From NCBI GenBank assembly GCA_002314055.1, contig DCBP01000098.1, positions 1 through 17,826 on the forward strand: DNA of 17,826 bases, read 5' to 3'. The translations under genes and the position numbers were made by a program. The notes under the pieces are model-generated. The model had not been told where the DNA came from and ran no database searches. It worked only from the letters and a program-made list of their open reading frames with translations. Positions 6,011-12,322 of the stretch are shown in pieces. This stretch comes from Prevotella sp. UBA1104. Its GTDB lineage: Bacteria > Bacteroidota > Bacteroidia > Bacteroidales > Bacteroidaceae. Each line of letters starts with the position of its first letter. Within the stretch, counting starts at the first letter, position 1.

Positions 6011-7831
6011 TTAATAGCCTGGATTTTGATATTCTTTTCCGTTGTCAATAAGAAGTATAGCGGCATCAGGAATCGGTCGCAGATAGTATTCCTTTTTGAA
6101 TGCTCCGTCTTTGATTTGTGGGTTCGCTTTGTTTATGCGGCTCTCAAATGCGCGGAATCGTTTGAGTGTCATCCATCGGTTCCATTCTCCAATCATTTCG
6201 CGTGCATATTCATCGAGCAGGAAGTCCTGTGTGATTTCGCTCTCCTGAATGTCCATACTATGGTCGTGGTTTTCGCAGGAACGATTTCTGATAGTGTTAA
6301 GCCGTTCTTTTGCACCGGCAAGATCGTTAAGCCTCCAGTCAATCTCGGCGGAGAGAAGGTAAGTCTCTCCAAGTCTGTAGATTATACAGTCGGCAGAACT
6401 GTATGGCTTGTTTGCATTTGAACCTGCGTAGAGTCCTGGACAGTCTGCCTTTTTCAGACTTGGGAAGAATTTGAGCGGCTGCGCCGGGTCAGCATAGTTG
6501 TCGTCAATGTTATACACTGCATACCGTTTAGAATTGCGCTCCTCTTGCGACATGCGTTGTCTGGACAGGTAGACGGCAGTGTCGCCGATTGAAATGTCGT
6601 AGTCGTGATTGTTTACACGTGCCGTGGAAAGTCCAAACCTTTTGGTATCTGCTTCATCCCAAGTGTATACAGTTCCGTTCTTTTCGGTTGGCTTGTTTAT
6701 ATAATATGTGTCTTTAAAAAAGGCAGCATATCGCTTATCTTTCTCTCCGTAAAGGTCAAGCATGTATTTGCTCGGTTCCATATAGCAGTTGCCTTTAGCG
6801 AGTTTATGAGTCTCCATTCCATTTATCGTAGTGGCATAGCTTGGTGTCATACCTGAGAGGAAAATTCCAGAGGTGTTGTTGTTGTATGCCTCAGAGTGCT
6901 TCCACACACGGTTGTAATAGTTACCGCGAGGGTTGTAGGCTTGTATAGAAGAATGTGTAACGACAAAAAGGGCTTCGCTGTTCTTTTTGTTGTTTTTCTC
7001 TGCAAATACGTCATCAACATTATCGTAGAGCTTTACTCCGAACTCTGCAGCATGCTCAATCAGGTAATCAGCAGCCTCCTTTGCCTTCTGTAGGCATTGC
7101 GTGCTCTCCTCCTGTGTCAATGGGGTACAGTTTCCGAGTCCGTCGGTGTATGTGGAATATGTAAGACAGACTTTAGCATACAGGTGGTATGCTGCGGCAC
7201 GTGTAACCTTTCCGTATGTCGTCTGAGTCAGCGGAAGGTATTTCATTGCAAATTCAAGGTCTGCGATTATTGCATTATAGAAATCGTTTACGCTGCTGCA
7301 TGCAAGTGTCTTTGTCTCTCCCGTAACAGGGCTTAGCGGCAGATATTTTCCGCCCCACTGCTCTACAATATTATACAAGGCGTGAGCTCGTATGAAATGT
7401 GCTTCGGCAACGAGTGCGTTTTTGTCGTTATCTGATATGTCTTTCACTTTTGTCGCATATTCTATTGCCCCATTGCATGCACTGAGGGTGCCATAGAAAC
7501 CGGAATAGCCTTCGTTAAGCATACCGTTGGCTGATCCAAAATCCGTATAGCGCAATATTTTGCTCCAGTTACCGTTTGCTCCAGTTGGGTTTGTGTCCTG
7601 CCAAATGTCTGTACCTCCTTCAGCCACCATTAGATAGGTGTCCTCTGCCTGTCCGTAGATGATTCTCACCATATCGAAGTAGCAGTCGTTTATTTTCTTT
7701 TCGTAGCCCTCGGCGTTAGTCCACTCGTTGTCCGGAGTGTTTCCCGAAGGGTTGTATTCGTCAAGACTGCAGCTTGTTGCCGACAACAGCAGTAATGTGG
7801 CTGTCAGAGACATTATCTTGTATGTTTTCAT
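6011..7831 (-). CDS. SusD/RagB-family outer-membrane nutrient-binding lipoprotein
   Basis: A 606-residue surface lipoprotein that forms the lid of a SusC-type channel and captures the ligand. The amino end is a lipoprotein signal, MKTYKIMSLTATLLLLSATS followed by Cys21, the lipidation site, then SLDEYNPSG. The SusD N-terminal helical (TPR-like) fold follows, with CNGAIEYATKV and AEAHFIRAHALYNIVEQWGG. The C-terminal RagB/SusD domain has RLGETYLLSAEIDWRL, the GEWNRWMTLKRF stretch and the classic ending LRPIPDAAILLIDNGKEYQN then PGY. The length is normal for the family. The start at 7831 lies 21 bp after the susC stop, so the two are co-transcribed. The ligand cannot be told: no glycoside hydrolase, lyase or peptidase lies beside the pair here. 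The next gene downstream, mtnN, has its own promoter and is unrelated. Confidence 0.95.
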   Translation of the reverse strand: MKTYKIMSLTATLLLLSATSCSLDEYNPSGNTPDNEWTNAEGYEKKINDCYFDMVRIIYGQAEDTYLMVAEGGTDIWQDTNPTGANGNWSKILRYTDFGSANGMLNEGYSGFYGTLSACNGAIEYATKVKDISDNDKNALVAEAHFIRAHALYNIVEQWGGKYLPLSPVTGETKTLACSSVNDFYNAIIADLEFAMKYLPLTQTTYGKVTRAAAYHLYAKVCLTYSTYTDGLGNCTPLTQEESTQCLQKAKEAADYLIEHAAEFGVKLYDNVDDVFAEKNNKKNSEALFVVTHSSIQAYNPRGNYYNRVWKHSEAYNNNTSGIFLSGMTPSYATTINGMETHKLAKGNCYMEPSKYMLDLYGEKDKRYAAFFKDTYYINKPTEKNGTVYTWDEADTKRFGLSTARVNNHDYDISIGDTAVYLSRQRMSQEERNSKRYAVYNIDDNYADPAQPLKFFPSLKKADCPGLYAGSNANKPYSSADCIIYRLGETYLLSAEIDWRLNDLAGAKERLNTIRNRSCENHDHSMDIQESEITQDFLLDEYAREMIGEWNRWMTLKRFRAFESRINKANPQIKDGAFKKEYYLRPIPDAAILLIDNGKEYQNPGY

Positions 7832-7852
7832 TTTCTTCTTATTTTTTATTTA

Positions 7853-10786
7853 TTAGAACGATATGTTTACGCCAAACACGAATTGCTTCGACAATGGTGC
7901 GTCGTCATCGTCACCTCCCTTTTCGGGGTCGTAATTCTTTAGATACTTGCTTTTGGTGAATATAAATGGATTATCGGCCGTGAAATACACGCGTGTTTTC
8001 TGTATGCCGATTTTCTTTGTCAGGCTTTTAGGCAGTGTGTAGCCCAGTGTGATATTCTTCACTTTCAAGTAAGAGCCGTCGAAGAAATTGCACCATTGTT
8101 GGTTAGGGTCTTGTCCGTTGTTCATTGTTGAGTTAGGTGCAGGGAAACGTGCTTTCTGGTTGTCCTCTGTCCAGTAGTCGCATATAGTAGGCGACGGCGA
8201 TAGTCCATCTGTGCGGTACCATCCTGTCACGCCGTAGTTTATTGTCCAATCCCAGCGCATTATGAGTAGCATGCTTAGATCAAAACCTTTGTATGTGAAA
8301 TTATTGTATAGGCTACTGCTCCATTTAGGTGTAGAACTACCCAGCACAAAGTAGTCATCGGTGTTGTACTTGCCGTTTTGATCTTTGTCAACGATATGCA
8401 CTTGACCAGGTTTCTGGTTGTATTTCGCAGCTTCATCTGTCTGTGTTGTGCCCCATATTCCAGCGTATTTATATCCATAGTATGTGTGGATAGGCTTTCC
8501 CTCTATTAGATAGTAGTCTCCAAACTGTAAAGGTCCGTCGCTTGTGGTTTTTACCACACGCTCGTGATTGGCAGCAAACTGTAGCGTTGTTGTCCATTTA
8601 AATTTCGGTCCTACAAAGTTCCTGCTTGTAATTCCGATTTCAACTCCTGTGTTGCGTGTCTCTCCAACATTGCTCCACATGGTGTATGGCTTTGATCCAG
8701 AACCTCCGGTTTCATACGGCAGGCTCTTTTGGTAGATAACATCTTTGGTTATGGCATCATACCAGTCAAATGTAAGGCTTATGCGCTCCTTTAGCAATCC
8801 CAAGTCAAGTCCGAGATCTGTCATGTATGTCTTTTCCCATCCTAATTTGTCGTTTCCTAGAGTCAGTCCATATCCGCTATAGGAAAGAGGGGTATCTTGA
8901 AATCCTATGATACCAGTGCGTGTAACGGCCTGTGTGGCATATTCGCTTGCTCCGGCATTGCCTGTAACCCCATAGCTTGCCCTGAACTTCAGGTTTGAGA
9001 TTTCCTTCACGCCTTTCATGAACGGCTCGTCGCTGATGCGCCATGCTACTGCACCGCCGGGGAAAATGTCCCACTTGTTACCTTTGGCAAGTCTTGAGTC
9101 ACCGTCAATTCTTGCATTGAGTGTTACGAGATACCTTCCGAGATAGCTGTAGTTAATGCGCCCTATGTATCCCATGGTCTGGCTTTGCACGTAGCTCGAA
9201 GCCACCTGTGGCGTTCCCGTTCCTGCTCCGAGATTATAAAACTTGTAGCTGTCTGAGTCAAATCCGTTGGCTGTGGCTGTTGATGTTTCATATTTCTTCT
9301 TCGACCATTCAGCCACAGCAGTTACAGTAAAGTCGTGCTGCTTTTTTATGTTGAAGTTGTAGCTGACAATGTTCTGCCATTTGTAGTTATATGTGAACTT
9401 GTTTGGAATCTGTGCCTGTACTTTACCGCTCTCCAGACCCTGATAAGATTTTGGACCGAGGTATATGCCTTGCCGTGAGTTGCGGAAGTAACCACCGAGT
9501 ATGCTCTTGAACGATAGACCTTTCAACGGTGTCAGTTCGAAGTAAATCTGTGGAGCTATACTAATGTTTTTGATGTTGTTCACATAACTGCTGCTTTCGT
9601 TGTCTGCCAGCGGATTCATGTTTCCGTCCCCCAGCGGATAGTCTACAAGATTTCCATTCTCGTCATACGGTTCACCGAGTGGCGGCATGCAGATAATGCG
9701 GTTCCATATTCTACTGTAACGTTTGTCATTGTTTGAATACATGGCATACATGTTTATGCCGTACTTCAAAATGCTGTTAGCCTTGAAGTCTATTTTCGCA
9801 CGTGCAGAGTAACGTTGGAGTTCATCTCCTTTTAGCAGTCCTTCTTGATCATAATATCCTAACGAGAAATATGATGTGATGCGATCGTTGCTGTATGATG
9901 TACTTAGATTGTAGCTTTGTGTCGTTCCTGTCTGTGATGCAAGATCATACCAGTTTACCCATTGGTTGTTGTCTATGAACTTCTGCATGTATGATGGGAA
10001 AAGTGGTGATGTCGTGTCGTCGGCGGAAATTTCTCCACCGTTTATCAGTGCCTGACGGCGGAAGTCTATGTATTTCTGCCCACGATTTACTTTTGGGAAA
10101 CTTGTTATCACGTTCCACCCATAGTAAGCGTCAAAATCTATAGAGAACTTGTTCTTTTGGGGCGACTTGGTAGTGATGATGACCACGCCGTTTGCTCCTG
10201 CCGCTCCGTACACGGCGGTGGATGAGGCATCTTTCAACACTTCTATGCTTGCGATGTCGTTTGGGTTGAGTTCTTCGTAGGAACCCTCCATGCCGTCTAT
10301 TATGAACAACGGCTTATTGTCGCCGTTGATGGAGCGGTTGCCGCGCAGTACCATGTTCACTCCTCCTCCTGCGTCACCGCTTGTCCGCGTTATGTCCAGA
10401 CCTGCCACCTGTCCTTGTATTGCTTCCAAAGGGTTACTCGTGGGGGTTCTTGTGATGTCTTCTGATTTTACAGATGCTACCGCTCCAGTCAGGTCTCGTT
10501 TCTTCACTGTGCCGTAGCCTACGACCACCAGTTCATCGAGGGTGTTGTCCTCAGGCTTCATTATGATTTTCATGTTTCCACGTCCAGCCTTGACCTCTTG
10601 GGGTGTGTAGCCCATATAAGAGATTATGAGTGTAGAGCCGGGCTTGATGTTTAGCGAAAACTTGCCGTCCAAATCCGTGGCGGTGCCGTTCTGAGTTCCT
10701 TTTACCATTACTGAAGCACCAATCAGTGGTTCTCCGTTCTCGTCGTGCACAACTCCGTTAACCGTGCTCTGTTGTTCAACGGACAT
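7853..10786 (-). CDS. SusC/RagA-family TonB-linked outer-membrane transporter (frame as written lacks its signal peptide)
   Basis: A 977-codon frame encoding the channel partner of the adjacent SusD. Residues 9-83 are a carboxypeptidase-regulatory-like domain (VNGVVHDENGEPLIGASVMV). Then come the VVVGYG motif (87-92) and the plug (about 97-208) with FIIDG and the signature VLKDASSTAVYGAAGANG. The rest is the barrel, ending FVFGVNISF with a terminal Phe. No STN domain is present, so anti-sigma signalling is not expected. The first in-frame Met here (10784-10786) gives MSVEQQSTVNGVV with no signal peptide, impossible for an outer-membrane barrel. In the same frame a TGA closes the upstream sequence at 10850-10852. 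The missing signal peptide lies upstream in another frame, from the ATG at 10926-10928. One C fewer in the C9 run at 10811-10819 would join them into a 1024-residue protein. The true gene is therefore best read as 7853-10928, interrupted by a homopolymer frameshift. Confidence 0.93.
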   Translation of the reverse strand: MSVEQQSTVNGVVHDENGEPLIGASVMVKGTQNGTATDLDGKFSLNIKPGSTLIISYMGYTPQEVKAGRGNMKIIMKPEDNTLDELVVVGYGTVKKRDLTGAVASVKSEDITRTPTSNPLEAIQGQVAGLDITRTSGDAGGGVNMVLRGNRSINGDNKPLFIIDGMEGSYEELNPNDIASIEVLKDASSTAVYGAAGANGVVIITTKSPQKNKFSIDFDAYYGWNVITSFPKVNRGQKYIDFRRQALINGGEISADDTTSPLFPSYMQKFIDNNQWVNWYDLASQTGTTQSYNLSTSYSNDRITSYFSLGYYDQEGLLKGDELQRYSARAKIDFKANSILKYGINMYAMYSNNDKRYSRIWNRIICMPPLGEPYDENGNLVDYPLGDGNMNPLADNESSSYVNNIKNISIAPQIYFELTPLKGLSFKSILGGYFRNSRQGIYLGPKSYQGLESGKVQAQIPNKFTYNYKWQNIVSYNFNIKKQHDFTVTAVAEWSKKKYETSTATANGFDSDSYKFYNLGAGTGTPQVASSYVQSQTMGYIGRINYSYLGRYLVTLNARIDGDSRLAKGNKWDIFPGGAVAWRISDEPFMKGVKEISNLKFRASYGVTGNAGASEYATQAVTRTGIIGFQDTPLSYSGYGLTLGNDKLGWEKTYMTDLGLDLGLLKERISLTFDWYDAITKDVIYQKSLPYETGGSGSKPYTMWSNVGETRNTGVEIGITSRNFVGPKFKWTTTLQFAANHERVVKTTSDGPLQFGDYYLIEGKPIHTYYGYKYAGIWGTTQTDEAAKYNQKPGQVHIVDKDQNGKYNTDDYFVLGSSTPKWSSSLYNNFTYKGFDLSMLLIMRWDWTINYGVTGWYRTDGLSPSPTICDYWTEDNQKARFPAPNSTMNNGQDPNQQWCNFFDGSYLKVKNITLGYTLPKSLTKKIGIQKTRVYFTADNPFIFTKSKYLKNYDPEKGGDDDDAPLSKQFVFGVNISF

Positions 10787-10799
10787 TTCTTTCAGCTTG

Positions 10800-10928
10800 T
10801 CAAAAGAAATGGGGGGGGGTAGCCATGGATGGCATGGATAAGAAAAGCATCATTGATGAAAGTCCAGTGCATATTGCACTCTTTTTACATGCCTCAATGC
10901 CTGCTTCATAGAAAATTCCTTTTTTCAT
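10800..10928 (-). pseudogene. Out-of-frame signal-peptide segment of susC (42 codons to a TGA)
   Basis: From the ATG at 10926-10928, preceded directly by an in-frame TAA and about 30 bp downstream of a promoter, the frame reads MKKGIFYEAG, then a basic ACKK, then the hydrophobic stretch SAICTGLSSMMLFLSMPSMA, a convincing signal peptide with an A-T cleavage site near residue 36. It then enters the C9 run, reads TPPHFF and stops at TGA (10800-10802), inside the 5' part of the susC locus. With eight C the frame would instead continue TPPISFDKLKE into MSVEQQ of susC, adding exactly 47 residues. As written this segment would make only a 42-residue abortive peptide. Confidence 0.75.
10811..10819. 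repeat. Homopolymer run of nine G (nine C in susC sense)
   Basis: Nine consecutive G on the plus strand, so nine C on the coding strand of susC, located between the signal peptide codons and the rest of the transporter. The signal peptide joins susC in frame only when the run length is 8 or 11 (two more than a multiple of three). The window has 9. Mononucleotide C/G runs of this length are classic slipped-strand sites and also classic sequencing-error sites. Confidence 0.9.
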
Positions 10929-10957
10929 TTAGGCTGTTCTTTAGGTTATGTTATTAT

Positions 10958-10990
10958 CAAATATAAGATGTTTTATAGATGGACGTTAAA
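10958..10990 (-). promoter_or_regulatory. Probable promoter for susC-susD
   Basis: On the reverse strand TATATTTG (plus-strand 10958-10965) fits the -7 element TAnnTTTG, with a weak TTTA (10987-10990) 21 bp upstream as the -33. It predicts transcription starting near 10950, about 25 nt before the ATG at 10928, which supports translation beginning at 10928 and not at 10786. Confidence 0.5.
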
Positions 10991-11086
10991 GAATTGCATT
11001 TGTAATATCCAAATATCTAAATTTTTGCAATAACCCCTACCGGATCATATTGGAAAGTCCTTTCTGTTATCTTATTCCGTTCGATA

Positions 11087-11130
11087 CACACTCTCGTACC
11101 GAACATAATGAGTGTTCGTTACGTTCGGTA
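11087..11130. promoter_or_regulatory. Inverted repeats in the susC/epimerase divergent region, possible operator
   Basis: TACCGAAC (11097-11104) and GTTCGGTA (11123-11130) form a perfect 8-bp inverted repeat with an 18-bp spacer. Overlapping it, ACACTC (11088-11093) and GAGTGT (11110-11115) are a second inverted pair. It sits in the 339-bp gene-free gap (10929-11267) between the divergent susC and epimerase genes, over 100 bp upstream of the susC promoter and about 70-90 bp upstream of the epimerase promoter. It could bind a dimeric activator or repressor; no regulator gene is in the window. Apart from this and the two promoters I see nothing else in the gap. Confidence 0.4.
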
Positions 11131-11197
11131 TGATATGAATAATCCTGTAATTTAGCATGACCATGAGCACTTTGACTAAAACTTATATGCTATTTTT

Positions 11198-11229
11198 TTC
11201 TTTTTATTCGGGAATAAATATTAAATTTG
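11198..11229 (+). promoter_or_regulatory. Probable promoter for the aldose 1-epimerase gene
   Basis: TAAATTTG at 11222-11229 matches the -7 consensus. The -33 position has TTC (11198-11200) within a T-rich stretch, spaced by 21 bp. The leader would be about 35 nt. Confidence 0.55.
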
Positions 11230-11267
11230 CGGATATTATTTTTATAAATTGATAAAGCAGAATATCT

Positions 11268-12221
11268 ATGACAACACTCAATAATGGTATATTGACAGTC
11301 GGTATAGACAATCATGGTGCTGAACTTTGCAGCTTAAAGCGTGGAGACAGGGAGTATTTGTGGGGTGCATATCCGGAGTTCTGGAAAAGGCATTCGCCTG
11401 TATTGTTCCCTATTGTGGGAAGTGTGTGGAACGGCGAATATCGTTCCAAAGGCAAGACTTATGAGATGGGACAACACGGATTGGCGCGTGATATGGACTT
11501 CACACCAGTGTCATCGTCAGGCAGTGAAGCCTGGTTTGAGCTGCACTCTACTGAAGATACACTCTTGAAATATCCGTATCCTTTTGTCTTGCGGATAGGC
11601 TACAGACTAAAAGAGAACACACTGGAGGTGTGTTGGGAGGTGGAAAATCCGTCAGACGAGGAGATGTATTTCCAAATAGGAGCCCATCCCGCATTTTATT
11701 GGCCTGTGCTCAGCACGGAGGCTATTAAAAGCGGACTGGATGCTATGAAAGAAGAGTTGGCAAAGGATAAAAAGCGAGGATACTTCAAGTTTGAGGTGGA
11801 TAAGCCATTAAAATTGCTGTCGTTCTTCCCCGAAAATTTCGAGTTCATAAGTTCTGACGTGATTGGCAAGAAAGGATGTATAGATGATTCGTGTGGGAGA
11901 TACCAGCAGATATGCGACAACATGCTGGGGGTAACAACAGAGTTCTTCGACCAGGACGCCTTTATTATAGACAAACCGAAGATTAAGGCTGTTACACTCT
12001 GCGACATGGAAGAAAAGGAATACCTGACGCTGAGGAGCAATACACCACTTGTAGGACTATGGTCGCCGCCAAAGAAAAATGCTCCGTTTGTATGTATCGA
12101 ACCATGGTACGGGCGTGCCGATGACATGAATTATAAAGGCGATTTCGAGGAAAAACCATATATGAACCGTCTGGAACCAAAGGCCGTGTTCAAGGCAAAC
12201 TATGAGATAACAATACATTAA
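11268..12221 (+). CDS. Aldose 1-epimerase family protein (LacX-like mutarotase)
   Basis: A 317-residue cytosolic protein of the galactose mutarotase fold, LacX branch. The family pattern is clear: an amino end ILTVGIDNHGAELCSLK, then YLWGAYPEFWKRHSPVLFPI followed by VGS, then MGQHGLARDMDF (His70), and GAHPAFYWP with the second conserved His140. Near the end, LWSPPKKNAPFVCIEPWYGR carries a likely catalytic Glu. Known members interconvert alpha and beta anomers of aldoses or hexose phosphates; the exact sugar is not readable. The start at 11268 follows a promoter by about 40 bp. It is transcribed away from susC. YfhO and fkp follow on the same strand, but yfhO has its own promoter-like sequence 101 bp on. 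A role in hexose or fucose handling before Fkp is possible but only inferred. Confidence 0.9.
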   Translation: MTTLNNGILTVGIDNHGAELCSLKRGDREYLWGAYPEFWKRHSPVLFPIVGSVWNGEYRSKGKTYEMGQHGLARDMDFTPVSSSGSEAWFELHSTEDTLLKYPYPFVLRIGYRLKENTLEVCWEVENPSDEEMYFQIGAHPAFYWPVLSTEAIKSGLDAMKEELAKDKKRGYFKFEVDKPLKLLSFFPENFEFISSDVIGKKGCIDDSCGRYQQICDNMLGVTTEFFDQDAFIIDKPKIKAVTLCDMEEKEYLTLRSNTPLVGLWSPPKKNAPFVCIEPWYGRADDMNYKGDFEEKPYMNRLEPKAVFKANYEITIH

Positions 12222-12246
12222 TAGAGAGTCTTTTTCGTATCTCTTC

Positions 12247-12277
12247 TTTTCTATCTCATTACTTTTGCCTAATTTTG
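12247..12277 (+). promoter_or_regulatory. Probable promoter for yfhO-fkp
   Basis: TAATTTTG at 12270-12277 matches TAnnTTTG and has TTTT (12247-12250) 19 bp upstream. A second overlapping match, TACTTTTG, lies at 12260-12267. Either would start transcription 35-50 nt before the ATG at 12323, which argues against translation starting at the TTG at 12275, inside the -7 element. Confidence 0.6.
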
Positions 12278-12322
12278 CACGCAAATGAACATAAACGGAA
12301 AATAAAAACAATTATAGCTATA

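Noticed and set aside
10866..10880. Small palindrome AGTGCAATATGCACT (reverse strand) in the susC 5' segment
   Set aside because: A six-base stem within coding sequence is easily due to chance and no function can be argued.
10850..10909. ATG at 10909 on the reverse strand in the same frame as the long susC frame (MKQALRHVKRVQYALDFHQ)
   Set aside because: It stops at TGA (10850-10852) after 19 codons, has no hydrophobic signal core, and cannot reach susC without a nonsense change; the 10928 frame has a real signal peptide.
12275..12322. TTG start for the YfhO protein, 16 codons earlier
   Set aside because: It lies inside the promoter -7 element TAATTTTG; the ATG at 12323 gives a normal basic head and first membrane helix.
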